Assembly: GCA_902806095.1 (NCBI GenBank)
Contig: CADCVF010000036.1
Coordinates: 41,969-105,968, forward strand
DNA from: an uncultured Rubrobacteraceae bacterium
GTDB lineage: Bacteria > Actinomycetota > Rubrobacteria > Rubrobacterales > Rubrobacteraceae
Direction: 5' to 3'
DNA: 64,000 nt
Part shown: one piece after another, positions 1 to 10,200 of the stretch
Position numbering within the stretch: position 1 is the stretch's first letter
Layout: each line of letters starts with the position of its first letter
Notes under the pieces: generated by a model
What the model saw: only the letters and a program-made list of their open reading frames with translations
Database searches by the model: none
What the model was told of the DNA's origin: nothing
Made by a program: the position numbers and the translations under genes

Positions 1-90
1 GATAAAGAAGAAAAGTGCCACGCCGAGGAGCAGGAGTATCGCCCCTATTACGGAGGCGATGAACAGCGTCAGGCGCCACCTGATGGGCAT
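1..90 (-). CDS. Sensor histidine kinase, N-terminal fragment (continues beyond window)
   Basis: Reverse strand from ATG at 90 reads MPIRWRLTLFIASVIGAILLLLGVALFFFI, a typical kinase N-terminal TM helix, 4 nt downstream of the response regulator stop. Confidence 0.75.
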   Translation of the reverse strand, partial: MPIRWRLTLFIASVIGAILLLLGVALFFFI

Positions 91-94
91 GTGC

Positions 95-772
95 TCACGC
101 CCCCTTCAAGGCGTAGCCAGCCCCACGCACGGTACGGATCAGCTGCTCCTCACCAGGGGAGTCCACCTTTCTTCTGAGGTAGCCAACGTAGACGTCGACC
201 AGGTTGGTCGTAAGGCCGAAGTCCTCTCCCCAGACGCGCGAGAGCAGGAGATCTCGGGAGAGAACCCGGCGATCATTCTGGGCCATGAACTCGAGCAGCT
301 CGTACTCGCGGGCCGTTAGCTCGATCTCCCGGTTGGCCCGCCTCACCTCGCGGGTGGAGGTGTTGATCTCCAGGTCGGCCACACGTAGTATCTCGTCTCC
401 CTCGACCCTCCTCAGTAGCGCACGGATGCGGGCAAGGAGTTCCTCTATGTCGAACGGCTTGGTCAGGTAATCGTCAGCGCCACGATCGAGGCTGTGCACC
501 TTGTCGAGCGTGGTGTCGCGGGCCGTCAGCATGATCACAGGCACCCTATTGCCCCCCTCACGCAACCGCTTGAGAACCCCAACCCCGCATAACCCCGGCA
601 GCATGATATCCAGGACGATCAACGCAGGCCCGAATTTTCGCGCCTCCTCCAGGGCGGCGGCACCATCGTAGGCGCACCGTACCAGGAAGCCCAGATGTTC
701 GAGCTCGGGTTGGACGAAGCTGGCGATCGAAAGGTCGTCCTCCACCAATAGTATCCTGGTGCCTGGTATCAT
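95..772 (-). CDS. OmpR/PhoB-family response regulator
   Basis: Receiver domain (RILLVEDD, LIVLDIMLPG, MLTARD, DDYLTKPF) plus winged-helix DNA-binding domain (LTAREYELLEFMAQN...RTVRGAGYAL). Confidence 0.96.
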   Translation of the reverse strand: MIPGTRILLVEDDLSIASFVQPELEHLGFLVRCAYDGAAALEEARKFGPALIVLDIMLPGLCGVGVLKRLREGGNRVPVIMLTARDTTLDKVHSLDRGADDYLTKPFDIEELLARIRALLRRVEGDEILRVADLEINTSTREVRRANREIELTAREYELLEFMAQNDRRVLSRDLLLSRVWGEDFGLTTNLVDVYVGYLRRKVDSPGEEQLIRTVRGAGYALKGA

Positions 773-1106
773 TCACTCCTCTTTGGGCTCTGGATAGGTA
801 TTGTACTCCCGTCCATTAGTGTGTGGGCCTCCGGCGCTTCCCCTCGCCGAGCGCAACGGACTCCGAGAATCCTCCAGCGCACGCAAAGCTGCGGGTCTGC
901 GCACCTTACGCCACAGTGCCTCTCCTTTTATCTGCCAAATCTGTTCTCGTCCGTCGGCGGCTATCGGCGGTTGCACGAGGGTCCACCCTAGACACTCTCT
1001 CTGAGAGGGAGATGAGAACCTGCGAGGCAGCCCCGACGCCGAGCGGTACCGCAGGAGGTTCGTACCGCGAGGAGGTTCTTGCGATCATAATTAGGGTTTG
1101 GAAGTC

Positions 1107-1114
1107 TGTATAAT
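1107..1114 (+). promoter_or_regulatory. Putative -10 element upstream of sucC
   Basis: tgTATAAT about 40 nt upstream of the sucC TTG start; no convincing -35. Confidence 0.4.
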
Positions 1115-1153
1115 TTCGGATCGTTATGGCCGTCTTCGCGGGAGTCTTCTAAC

Positions 1154-2305
1154 TTGGATCTCTACGAGTATCAAGGGAAAGAGCTGTTGAGGCATTACGA
1201 CCTGGAGACGCTGCCAGGCATCGTCGCGGGTACTCCGGAGGAGGCGGGAAGGGCCGCCGAGACACTCGGGGGAACGGTGGCGATCAAAGCCCAGGTCCTG
1301 ACCGGAGGACGTGGCAAGGCCGGCGGAATCAAGGTCGTGGACAGCCCACGGGAGGCCGAAGAGGCGGCGGGGCAGATCCTCGGTATGGATATCCGCGGGC
1401 ATACTGTGGGGCGCGTCTACGTCGAGCACGGAGAGAAGATAGACAGGGAGTTCTACCTCTCCATCACGGTGGACAGGACGGCGAAGCGGCCCCTGATCCT
1501 GTTCTCCACAGAGGGCGGGGTCGAGATCGAGGAGGTCGCGGAGACGAACCCAGAGGCCATCGTCAGGCTGCACGTAGACCCCCTGCTCGGCCTCCTTCCC
1601 TACCAGGTGCGTGAGATCACGTTCTCCGCGGGACTGGAAGGAGACGTCGCAAAGGGCGTAGGAACGGTGCTCTCGCACCTGTACAAAGCTTTCGAGGGAC
1701 TCGACGCGAGCCTGGTCGAACTCAACCCTCTCGTCGTTACCGGGGAAGGGCGCGTCCTGACGTTGGACGCTAAGGTCACGGTGGACGACTCCAGCCTGTA
1801 CAGGCACGAAGACATAGCAGGGATGCACGACGTCGAGGCTGCTGACCCGCAAGAGGAGCGGGCGCAGGAGGTCGGGCTGCAGTATGTCAAGCTGGACGGC
1901 GACGTCGGCATCCTCGGCAACGGGGCTGGGCTCGTGATGAGCACACTCGACGTCGTCGCCCAGGCCGGTGGCGAGCCAGCCAACTTCTGCGACGTAGGCG
2001 GCGGGGCCGACGCCGAGCAGATCTCGACCGCCCTCGATATCGTCACCTCCAACGAGCAGGTAAAAAGCGTCCTCTTCAACATCTTCGGCGGCATAACGCG
2101 CGGCGACGAGGTGGCGCGAGGGCTGCTCTCGGCCATAGAGCGGACAGGGATCACACTCCCCATAGTCGTCAGGCTCGACGGTACGAACGCCGAGGAGGGA
2201 CGCAGGATCCTCGCCGAGAACACGCCGGAGAACGTTGTCACCGAGGAGACGATGCTGGATGCGGCCAGCAGGGCTGTAGAGCTCGCTAGAGACGGGGGAA
2301 GGTAG
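1154..2305 (+). CDS. sucC: Succinate-CoA ligase (ADP-forming) beta subunit
   Basis: [20 protein letters not shown]-grasp, [29 protein letters not shown] start. Confidence 0.97.
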   Translation: MDLYEYQGKELLRHYDLETLPGIVAGTPEEAGRAAETLGGTVAIKAQVLTGGRGKAGGIKVVDSPREAEEAAGQILGMDIRGHTVGRVYVEHGEKIDREFYLSITVDRTAKRPLILFSTEGGVEIEEVAETNPEAIVRLHVDPLLGLLPYQVREITFSAGLEGDVAKGVGTVLSHLYKAFEGLDASLVELNPLVVTGEGRVLTLDAKVTVDDSSLYRHEDIAGMHDVEAADPQEERAQEVGLQYVKLDGDVGILGNGAGLVMSTLDVVAQAGGEPANFCDVGGGADAEQISTALDIVTSNEQVKSVLFNIFGGITRGDEVARGLLSAIERTGITLPIVVRLDGTNAEEGRRILAENTPENVVTEETMLDAASRAVELARDGGR

Positions 2306-2309
2306 ATCT

Positions 2310-3185
2310 ATGGCCATACTCGTAGACAATGGGACGCGGCTCCTCGTTCAGGGCATAACGGGCAGGGAGGGCGCGTTCCACACAGGTAGGATGCTTCAGA
2401 GCGGCACTAAGGTGGTCGCGGGTGTAACGCCGGGCAAGGGCGGGCAGGACTACGAAGGCGTCCCTATCTTCGACACCGTCGAGGATGCCGTCCGAGAGAC
2501 TGGCGCGAACGCGAGCGTGATCTTCGTCCCCCCGCCTTTCGCCGCCGACGCCATATTCGAGTCCCTGGACGCCGGACTCTCGACCATCTGCTGCATCACA
2601 GAAGGCATCCCCGTGCACGACATGATGCGAGTCACGAACTACCTGGGGACCAAGGACGCGACACTTATTGGGCCAAACTGCCCGGGCGTACTCTCGCCGG
2701 AGAAGGCGAACGTCTCGATAATGCCCAAGGACATCTTTATGCCAGGCAACGTAGGTGTCGTAAGCCGCAGCGGCACGCTGACGTACCAGATCGTCAACGA
2801 GCTCACGCAGAGGGAGATCGGGCAGAGCACCGCCGTCGGGATCGGCGGCGACCCGATAATAGGGACTGATTTCATCGAGATCCTGAGCAAGTTCGAGGCC
2901 GACCCCGAGACAGAGTGCGCCGTGATGATCGGGGAGATCGGGGGCAACGCGGAACAGCTCGCGGCCGAGTACGTCAAGAGCGAGATGAACATCCCCGTCG
3001 TGGCCTACATAGCCGGCTTCACGGCCCCAGAGGGCAAGACGATGGGACATGCCGGCGCGATCGTCTCTGGCGGCGAGAGCACGGCGGAGGCCAAGAGCGA
3101 GGCGCTCAGGGAGGCAGGCATCAGGGCCGCGACGAACCCGTCCGAGGTCGCCGAGCTCGTCTCCGAAGCGCTCGGTCGGGGCTGA
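2310..3185 (+). CDS. sucD: Succinate-CoA ligase alpha subunit
   Basis: [61 protein letters not shown]. Confidence 0.98.
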   Translation: MAILVDNGTRLLVQGITGREGAFHTGRMLQSGTKVVAGVTPGKGGQDYEGVPIFDTVEDAVRETGANASVIFVPPPFAADAIFESLDAGLSTICCITEGIPVHDMMRVTNYLGTKDATLIGPNCPGVLSPEKANVSIMPKDIFMPGNVGVVSRSGTLTYQIVNELTQREIGQSTAVGIGGDPIIGTDFIEILSKFEADPETECAVMIGEIGGNAEQLAAEYVKSEMNIPVVAYIAGFTAPEGKTMGHAGAIVSGGESTAEAKSEALREAGIRAATNPSEVAELVSEALGRG

Positions 3186-3211
3186 AGCCCAGGGAGTATA
3201 CTTCCTGGGCT
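3186..3211 (+). terminator. Hairpin directly after sucD stop
   Basis: agcccagggagtatacttcctgggct, near-perfect inverted repeat starting one nt after the stop. Confidence 0.6.
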
Positions 3212-3274
3212 CACCATGAACGGGTATCGTGCAACCCAGGCAAGCCCGACCTCCCCGACCAGGGCACGGCCATA

Positions 3275-3496
3275 ATGGCCGAATCCACCGTTTCCAAGCA
3301 GCCTGCCGGAAGGCGGTTCATGCCCTGGCTCCTCGAGGAGCGCAACGAAGAGGTAAAGGGGCCAGGGGCCAGGGAGGGAGAAGAACAGCACGCGTGGTGG
3401 CAGGTTGTGTGCCTGACCGGCGTCGATTATTACTCCACCCTCGTCTACAAACCAGGGATAGCACAGCGCCCGGCGATCCTCGTGGACGGACGATGA
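3275..3496 (+). pseudogene. Truncated APC-family amino acid permease, N-terminal fragment
   Basis: MAESTVSKQPAGRRFMPWLLEERNEEVKGPGAREGEEQHAWWQVVCLTGVDYYSTLVYKPGIAQRPAILVDGR*; WWQVxCLTGVDYxSTLxYxPGIA resembles the first TM segment of APC permeases, then stops; ATGA overlap with next gene. Confidence 0.6.
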
Positions 3497-4164
3497 GCCG
3501 GCAGTTCGTCGTCGTCGGCCTGGGACGACTCGGTATCTCCATGGTCGGCACCCTCGACTCGTTGGGACACGAAGTGCTCGCCATAGACAAGAGGGAGGAC
3601 GTGATACAGCGTCTCGCTGATGACCTGCCTAACGTCCACCTCGTGACCACAGACGCTACAGATGAGGATGCCATGCGGGGCCTGAATATCAGAGACTTCG
3701 ACGCCGCCGCCGTGATGATTGGCGAGAACCACGTCGAGGCCGGTATCCTCACGACGGCAACCTTGAAGGAGGTCGGAATACCCAGGATCGTGGCGCGGGC
3801 CACGGGCGGCATCCACGCGAGGGTGCTCGAGAGGGTGGGCGCCGACAGGGTGATACAGCCAGAGCGGGAGATAGGAGAGCAGCTCGCGAGGTCGATGGCC
3901 TCGCCGGTCCTGCTCGACTACGTCGACCTCGGAGAAGACGAGGCCCTGATCGAAGCCGAGGTCCCGAAAGAGTGGCTCGACAAGTCCCTCTCCGAACTCG
4001 ACCTCTCGCAGAAGATGGGCCTCACGGTCTTGGCCCTCAAGCCGAAGGGCGGTCCAGGGTCCCTGCCCCATGGCGACACCGTGTTGCAAGAGGGGGACGT
4101 GCTCGTGGTCGGAGGCTCCAAGAAGGCCATGGACAGGTCCCCACTCGTTCAGCCCGACGGTTAG
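3493..4164 (+). CDS. TrkA/KtrA-type K+ channel regulatory (RCK) protein
   Basis: MSRQFVVVGLGRLGISMVGTLDSLGHEVLAIDK Rossmann fold plus TrkA-C; ATG overlaps preceding TGA. Confidence 0.93.
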   Translation: MSRQFVVVGLGRLGISMVGTLDSLGHEVLAIDKREDVIQRLADDLPNVHLVTTDATDEDAMRGLNIRDFDAAAVMIGENHVEAGILTTATLKEVGIPRIVARATGGIHARVLERVGADRVIQPEREIGEQLARSMASPVLLDYVDLGEDEALIEAEVPKEWLDKSLSELDLSQKMGLTVLALKPKGGPGSLPHGDTVLQEGDVLVVGGSKKAMDRSPLVQPDG

Positions 4165-4180
4165 CAGGAGGTTTTCCGCT

Positions 4181-5515
4181 TTGCACACGGTGATCATTGG
4201 AGCAGGGGAGGTCGGGCTCAATACGGCCCGCATGCTCTCACAAGAAGGCCACAACGTCGTGCTCGTCGAAAAGGACGAGAAGCTCGTGGAACAGGCTGCC
4301 GAGGAGCTCGATGCGCTGGTGATCGCCGGTAACGGCGCCAATCCCAAGCTGCTCGACGAAGCCGGCATCAGGAGTTCCGACCTGCTCATAGCGGCGAGTA
4401 ATTCCGACGAGGTGAACATCATCGCCTGTCTGGCGGCGAAGGCCCAGGGAGTCTCCAGCACTGTGGCGCGTATACACAACCCCGACTACCTCGAAGCAGG
4501 AGAGCCGTTCGCCAGGGAAATGCTCGGTATCGACTTCATAATCCACACGGAGCAGATGGCGGCGCAAGAGATCAAGGAAGCGCTGCTGGTGCCCGGTGCG
4601 ATCAACGTGGACAGCTTCGCCGAGGACACCATCGAGGTGGCCGAGGTGATCCTGAACGAGGGTTCTGAGGCCGTGGGCCGCGCTCTGCGCGACGTGAGTT
4701 TGCCCGACGACAGCCTCATCGTCGGCGTCGTAAGGGGCGGAGAGGCGCTCGTGCCGAAGGGTGCGACGGTGCTGGAGAAGAGGGACCATGTACTGCTGAT
4801 CAGCGGCCGCAGGCAGGTCTCCGAGGCTGTTGGCGCCCTGGCCACGGACACGGCGCCGGTAAGGGAGGTGACGATCTACGGCGGAGGGCGCATCGGTCTG
4901 CGGCTGGCCCTCTCGCTGGAGAAGGTAGGCATGTCGGTGAGGGTCATAGAAAGGGACGAGGGCAGGGCACGCTATGTGGCTTCCCAGCTCAGGAAGGGGT
5001 TCGTGCTCCACGACGAGGGGATCTCCCGCGACTTCTTGCTCCAGGAAGGCGTTGACCGTACAGACGCCTTCGTAGCCGTCACGGGAGACGACAGGGCCAA
5101 CCTTCTCGCCGCCATGTACGCCCGCCAGTTGGGGGCCCGCATAACCATCGCTGGCGTAAGCCGCGGTGAGTTCGCGCCGCTCGCCGACGCCCTCGGGGTC
5201 GACCTGACGATCTCACCGCGGATGCTCGCGGCCGAGGCCATACTCCGCTTTGTGCGCAAGGGTGAGGTCATAGATGTAGCGCTTCTGGCAAGCGGGGCCG
5301 AGATGATCGAGCTCAGGGTCCCCGAGCGGTGCAGGGTCGCAGGCCGCCCACTCTCTGAGGTAGGGTTCCCCGAAGGCGCTATAGTGGGAGCCTTACTGCG
5401 CAACGGAACCGTCATCATCCCGACGGGCAAAGAGATTCTCAGGCCCGGCGATGACGCAGTCGTGTTCACCATCGAGGATGCCGTAGAAGAGGTCGAGAAC
5501 CTTTTCGCCACCTAG
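4181..5515 (+). CDS. trkA: TrkA-type K+ uptake protein with two RCK units
   Basis: TTG start after caggaggt; MHTVIIGAGEVGLNTARMLSQEGHNVVLVEKD and second VTIYGGGRIGLRLALSLEKVGMSVRVIERD. Confidence 0.95.
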   Translation: MHTVIIGAGEVGLNTARMLSQEGHNVVLVEKDEKLVEQAAEELDALVIAGNGANPKLLDEAGIRSSDLLIAASNSDEVNIIACLAAKAQGVSSTVARIHNPDYLEAGEPFAREMLGIDFIIHTEQMAAQEIKEALLVPGAINVDSFAEDTIEVAEVILNEGSEAVGRALRDVSLPDDSLIVGVVRGGEALVPKGATVLEKRDHVLLISGRRQVSEAVGALATDTAPVREVTIYGGGRIGLRLALSLEKVGMSVRVIERDEGRARYVASQLRKGFVLHDEGISRDFLLQEGVDRTDAFVAVTGDDRANLLAAMYARQLGARITIAGVSRGEFAPLADALGVDLTISPRMLAAEAILRFVRKGEVIDVALLASGAEMIELRVPERCRVAGRPLSEVGFPEGAIVGALLRNGTVIIPTGKEILRPGDDAVVFTIEDAVEEVENLFAT

Positions 5516-5518
5516 CCT

Positions 5519-6982
5519 TTGAACCCGAGGGTTATCATCAGGGTGAACGCCAGTGTGATCCTCGCGCTAGGGCTGGCGCTCCTGATCCCCCTCGCGCTCT
5601 CATTGCTCTACAGCGACGGATCGTGGGCGAGCTTCCTGCTTCCTGCCACGCTGATGGTCGCGGCCGGTATCGTTGGCATCCGGGCCGCCAGGTCTCGGGG
5701 CCGCGCGCCTGAGTACGTGTCGAACAGGGACGTCTACCTCTCCGTGACGCTTGCCTGGACGCTCGCGGCCCTGCTCGGCGGTACGCCGTTTCTGGTCGAG
5801 GGCACCTTCCATAGCCTGCTCGATTCGAGCTTCGAGGCCATGAGTGGGTTCACCACCACGGGGGCGACCCTACTCTCCGACATCGAGGCCGAGACCCCAT
5901 CCATACTATTCTGGCGGAGCATGACCCACTGGCTCGGGGGAATAGGGATCGTGGTCCTCTTCGTCGCGGTCGCGCCGCTGCTAGGGGTCGGTGCGGCGCG
6001 TCTAATCGGCGCTGAGATGTCGGGCCTCACAGGGCCCCGCCTGACGCCTCGGATCGCCGACACGGCCAAGGCCCTCATAATCATCTACCTCGCGATCTCC
6101 ATCGCCGAGATCGTCGCTCTGCTACTGGCGAAGATGCCGCTCTACGACGCCGTCATCCACACGTTCGGCACCGTCGCGACGGGGGGCTTCAGCAACAAGA
6201 CTGCGTCGGTAGGCTTCTACGAGTCGCTGGCCATAGAGGCGATCATAGGCTTTTTCATGGTAGCCTCGGGCGTATCTTTCTCGCTCTACTACCTCCTCTA
6301 CACCAGGCGCAGGTTCAATGTTTTTCTAGACAGAGAGTTGCTGGCTTACCTCGGGATCGTCGCTGCGGCCTCGATCTTCGTGTGGGGGACCCTCGTCCTC
6401 GGAGACGACTACGGGGCCTCCTGGGGCAGGGCTTTCAGGGACTCGGCGTTCGCGGTGTCCAGCATCATCACCACGACCGGATTCGTAACGGCCGACTTCG
6501 ACCGGTGGGACCCTGCCGCCAAGATCACCCTGATCCTGCTCATGTTCATCGGGGGATGCGCCGGTTCGACCGCGGGCGGGATCAAGGTCATCCGCGTCCT
6601 CATCATCTTCCGCACGATCCTCCAGGACGTCTTCAGGATGATCCACCCTCGCGCGGTCACACCACTCCAGATTGGCGGGCGTGTAGTGCCGGAGACCGTG
6701 CGGATTGCAGTCCTCGGCCTCTTCGCTGCCTGGATGGGGGTATTCGGCATAGCGACGTTCATCGTGGCCCTACAAGGGGAGCTGACGCCGCTCTCTGCCG
6801 CCACCGCCGTAGCGGCGACCCTGAATGACGTAGGCCCGGGACTGGGGCAGGTCGGTGCCGCGGAGAGCTACGAGATCGTCGACCCTCTGGGCCGCTTTGT
6901 ACTCACCGCCTGTATGCTCCTCGGGAGGTTGGAGATCTTCACCGTCTTGGCACTCCTATCCCCCGCATTCTGGAAACGCTGA
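5519..6982 (+). CDS. trkH: TrkH-family K+ transporter
   Basis: Multi-TM; SGFTTTGATLL, WLGGIGIVVL, TVATGGFSNKTAS, TTTGFVTADFDRWDPAAK, GGCAGSTAGGIKVIR selectivity motifs. Confidence 0.96.
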   Translation: MNPRVIIRVNASVILALGLALLIPLALSLLYSDGSWASFLLPATLMVAAGIVGIRAARSRGRAPEYVSNRDVYLSVTLAWTLAALLGGTPFLVEGTFHSLLDSSFEAMSGFTTTGATLLSDIEAETPSILFWRSMTHWLGGIGIVVLFVAVAPLLGVGAARLIGAEMSGLTGPRLTPRIADTAKALIIIYLAISIAEIVALLLAKMPLYDAVIHTFGTVATGGFSNKTASVGFYESLAIEAIIGFFMVASGVSFSLYYLLYTRRRFNVFLDRELLAYLGIVAAASIFVWGTLVLGDDYGASWGRAFRDSAFAVSSIITTTGFVTADFDRWDPAAKITLILLMFIGGCAGSTAGGIKVIRVLIIFRTILQDVFRMIHPRAVTPLQIGGRVVPETVRIAVLGLFAAWMGVFGIATFIVALQGELTPLSAATAVAATLNDVGPGLGQVGAAESYEIVDPLGRFVLTACMLLGRLEIFTVLALLSPAFWKR

Positions 6983-7013
6983 GTAGGGGCGGGTTTCAAA
7001 CCCGCCCCTACTC
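6981..7013. terminator. Bidirectional terminator-like palindrome between trkH and arginase
   Basis: gagtaggggcgggttt-c-aaacccgcccctactc, 16-bp perfect arms between convergent genes. Confidence 0.85.
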
Positions 7014-7022
7014 ATTCAGCGC

Positions 7023-7952
7023 TCATCGTGGTAGGTCGATTATTCTGCGTCCCATGAGGCTCTCGACGAGCTCGACTGCGAGTGTGGCTGTGCCGTTCTT
7101 GATGTCGAGGATGGGGTTGACTTCGACGACGTCGAGTGAAGAGATTATTCCTGCTTCGTTGACCAGTTCCATCAGGAGGTGCGCCTCCCTGTAGGTGAGG
7201 CCTCCGCGGACGGGGGTGCCGACGCCAGGGGCGATCTCGGGGTCGACGACGTCGAGATCGAATGAGAGGTGTACTCTGTCGACTTGTGAGAGGCCTTTGA
7301 TGGCGCTTCGGACGACGCGTGCCGCGCCGTAGGCGTCGATGTCCTTCATCGTGTAGACCCTTACGCCGGCCTCGCGCAGCAGGCGCTTCTCCTCCACATC
7401 CACGGAGCGCAGGCCGATGATCACGACGTCCTCGGTACTGACGCTCGCCTCAGGAGTGCCGATCCCGACGAGGTCGGGGTGGCCGAGGCCCATTATGGCC
7501 GCCAGCGGCATTCCGTGGATGTTGCCGGAAGGCGAGGTCTCTGGGGTGTTGAAGTCAGCGTGGGCGTCGACCCAGATCACGCCCGTCCGGTCCCCCGATG
7601 TGGAGCGCGCGACCCCTGAGACGGTCCCGATGGCGATGGCGTGATCCCCGCCGAGGAAGATCGGGAACATCCCCTCGGAGACTATGGTTGCTGCCCTATC
7701 GGAGACCTCTTCGCAGACTCTCTTTACGGCGGCGAGGTGCTTGACCTCCGTCTCGGCCACGACGGTCTCGGGGATGGGCACTCCTGCATTGCCGAGGTCG
7801 GTAACCCTGTGGCCGAGATCTTCCAGGCATGCTTCGATGCGGGCGTAACGGATGGCGCTCGGTCCCATATCCACGCCTCGCCGGTCCTGGCCTAGGTCCA
7901 TAGGCACGCCGAAGATGCCGACAGGCTGGCGCCCGTTGTCAGGCAAAGGCAC
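7023..7952 (-). CDS. rocF: Arginase
   Basis: GVPMDLGQDRRGVDMGPSAIRYA, GGDHAIAIG, WVDAHADFNTPETSPSGNIHGMP, SFDLDVVDPEIAPGVGTPV. Confidence 0.96.
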   Translation of the reverse strand: MPLPDNGRQPVGIFGVPMDLGQDRRGVDMGPSAIRYARIEACLEDLGHRVTDLGNAGVPIPETVVAETEVKHLAAVKRVCEEVSDRAATIVSEGMFPIFLGGDHAIAIGTVSGVARSTSGDRTGVIWVDAHADFNTPETSPSGNIHGMPLAAIMGLGHPDLVGIGTPEASVSTEDVVIIGLRSVDVEEKRLLREAGVRVYTMKDIDAYGAARVVRSAIKGLSQVDRVHLSFDLDVVDPEIAPGVGTPVRGGLTYREAHLLMELVNEAGIISSLDVVEVNPILDIKNGTATLAVELVESLMGRRIIDLPR

Positions 7953-9489
7953 TCCCTCCCGAACGACGGGGATCGGCCGCCGCCTCGAAATGTCCCTCCG
8001 GTGTGCGTCTGACTGCGTTGACGCCGCCGAAGAACATGTTCGGTGTCTCGTAGGTCAGGACCCGTTCGTAGCTGTCGAGGTCAGCCGTGCTGGCACCGGC
8101 CTCGCAGGCGAAGAGATCCCCCTCCGCGTGGAAACGCGGTGCCAGTACCGCCTCCTCCAGCGTCATCCCGAAATCAAGCACGTTTATGACCGTCTGAAGT
8201 ATGGCCGTGGGTATGCGCGAGGCGCCAGGCGACCCGAGCGCGATGATGCCGCCCTCCTCCGAGGAGACGACGGTCGGGCTCATGTTGGAGATCAAACGCT
8301 CCCCCGGCGCGAGCGCGTGGAAGCCTCTCGGGTTTAGCTCTGGCTCGCCGAGAGTGTTGTTCATCGGGATGCCCGTGCCAGGTACTACGAGCCCTGACCC
8401 GTAGCCCATGCTGGCCGTGATCGAGACGGCCAGGCCATCGCTGTCCACGCACGAGAGATGTGTGGTATGCGGCGAGCCGAAGCCGGAGAAGATCCTGCGC
8501 CGCTGCTCCGCCGCGTACTCCTCCCCTGTCAGCCGCTCGGCGACCCGGCCGTTCTCTTCACCGTCGAGGTAGGCCGTCTCGCGATCTTCGAGCGCCAGCT
8601 TCATCGCCCCGGTCATCACCCTCACGTACTCTGCCTCAGGCATGGTTGCCAGCTTGTAGGCGGAGACGACTTTGAGCATCTGGGCCAGCGTCGGGCCCCC
8701 GGCGGAAGGCGGGCCGTTGGTATGCATGGCACCCGCGCCGTACCGAACGCTCATAGGCTCCCTGATGACGGCCTCGTACCCGGCGAGGTCCTCTTCGGTT
8801 ATGATGCCGCCCATCTTCAGCATGTAGGAGGAGATCGTGCGCGCCAGGCCCCCCTCGTAGAAGAGCCCCGCCCCATCCTCCCCGATCGCCTCCAGCGTAT
8901 CGGCGAGCTCGGGGAACCGCACCTCTTCGCCTTCCAGATACACCCGCTCCCCATTGTAGAAGTGCTTGCGGGTCTCGTCGGTGAGCCTCAGTACCTCCTC
9001 GGCGACCCCGAACCAGAGTGCCGAGGTCCTGCACAACCTGAACCCTTCGCGCGCGAACCTGACCGCCGGGGCCAGAGCCTCCTTCATACCGAGCCGGCCG
9101 TGGCGCGCCAGGAGCTTCTCCCATCCCCGCAGGGAGCCTGGCACGGCAGACGATGCCCCCCCGACGATGGAGCGTACTCCAGCCCCATACTTGAGGAGGA
9201 TCGTCTGCGGGCTGCCACCGGCCCCGAAGGCCGAGGCAGGGAGCCCCTTGCCAGGCATCGCGTCGTAGTAGTCGATAAGCTCAGCCCCGCCGGAAGAATC
9301 CCTGACCAGGGCGAACCCGCCGCCCCCGATCGAACTCATCAGCGGCTCCGTTACGCCAACGGCCGCCGATGCGGCCACGGCCGCATCGGCGGCATTGCCC
9401 CCCGCCCTGTACGTCTCGGCGGCGGCCTCGGCCGCGTAAGGCGTACCCGCGGCGGCGGCGAACGTACTGTTACTGCCTGTAGTCTCCAT
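7939..9489 (-). CDS. ggt: Gamma-glutamyltransferase family protein
   Basis: GGNAADAAVAASAAVGVTEPLMSSIGGGGF; nucleophile region TTHLSCVDSDGLAVSITASMGYGSG. Confidence 0.93.
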   Translation of the reverse strand: METTGSNSTFAAAAGTPYAAEAAAETYRAGGNAADAAVAASAAVGVTEPLMSSIGGGGFALVRDSSGGAELIDYYDAMPGKGLPASAFGAGGSPQTILLKYGAGVRSIVGGASSAVPGSLRGWEKLLARHGRLGMKEALAPAVRFAREGFRLCRTSALWFGVAEEVLRLTDETRKHFYNGERVYLEGEEVRFPELADTLEAIGEDGAGLFYEGGLARTISSYMLKMGGIITEEDLAGYEAVIREPMSVRYGAGAMHTNGPPSAGGPTLAQMLKVVSAYKLATMPEAEYVRVMTGAMKLALEDRETAYLDGEENGRVAERLTGEEYAAEQRRRIFSGFGSPHTTHLSCVDSDGLAVSITASMGYGSGLVVPGTGIPMNNTLGEPELNPRGFHALAPGERLISNMSPTVVSSEEGGIIALGSPGASRIPTAILQTVINVLDFGMTLEEAVLAPRFHAEGDLFACEAGASTADLDSYERVLTYETPNMFFGGVNAVRRTPEGHFEAAADPRRSGGSAFA

Positions 9490-9596
9490 GATTGGCTATT
9501 ATGCACCGTCTTTACCGCGTCGTGCCGCCCAGGACTGAAAAATGCCAATTCCAACAATATATGAGGAGAGGCCGCAGGAGACAGAGCGGCCTCGAA

Positions 9597-9639
9597 CAAA
9601 AAGGAGCCCGGATGACGCGCGATGGCGCCTCCGGGCTCC
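9597..9639 (-). terminator. Rho-independent terminator for minus-strand transcription
   Basis: ggagcccgga...tccgggctcc 10-bp stem; on the minus strand followed by TTTTTG. Confidence 0.75.
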
Positions 9640-9699
9640 CGAACTCTGTGCTCTGCGAAACTCACTCACTCCTCCGGTGCCACCCGGAGGGAGGAATCG

Positions 9700-10047
9700 C
9701 TATTGACTCCCCCAGTAAGGATCTTGGTCGCTTGTAGAGTTGTCGGTGACTGGCTTCCTACCACCCCCGTCGGGTGCGATCGTATAGATCTCATCGTCGG
9801 TTCCGGGTCCGGCGTAGTTGGCATAGGCTATGCGCTTACCCGAAGGCGAGTAGGAAGGACTGAAGTCGGACGTGGAGTTGTCGGTGACGTTGAGCTTGCC
9901 TCCCCCGCCGCCTCCATCGCCTCCCCCATCTTCCTCAGCGTCTCGGGGGTGAACACGCCGCGCAGCGCCCTGACCTTTTCCCCTCGAAGACGGGCGCGAC
10001 CGGCTGGCTAGAGCCATTGTCGCCAGCACAAGCACTACTCGTCGCAT
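9700..10047 (-). CDS. Short TolB/PD40-type beta-propeller repeat protein, possibly decayed
   Basis: VTDNSTSDFSPSYSPSGKRIAYANYAGPGTDDEIYTIAPDGGGRKPVTDNSTSDQDPYWGSQ: about one and a half PD40 repeats after a low-complexity segment. Confidence 0.4.
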   Translation of the reverse strand: MRRVVLVLATMALASRSRPSSRGKGQGAARRVHPRDAEEDGGGDGGGGGGKLNVTDNSTSDFSPSYSPSGKRIAYANYAGPGTDDEIYTIAPDGGGRKPVTDNSTSDQDPYWGSQ

Positions 10048-10200
10048 GCCTACTCCTGTGCATCCCCTACACGCTCCCCACCGGAGCGTTTGGACACAAG
10101 GTAACAAATCTGTGAGGCTGGGGCTACTACTTCCGAGAAATCAGCTTACGAGAAGCCCAACTTCAGGGAATCCACCTTCCATGCACTCGGGTCGATAAGG

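Noticed and set aside
1124-2329. 401-aa minus-strand ORF opposite sucC
   Set aside because: GC-rich shadow ORF; the plus strand encodes an unmistakable SucC over the same span.
3445-4479. 344-aa minus-strand ORF opposite the trkA genes
   Set aside because: Antisense shadow of two recognisable RCK proteins.
8458-9564. 368-aa plus-strand ORF opposite ggt
   Set aside because: Arg/Pro/Gly-rich antisense translation of gamma-glutamyltransferase; no domain-like features.
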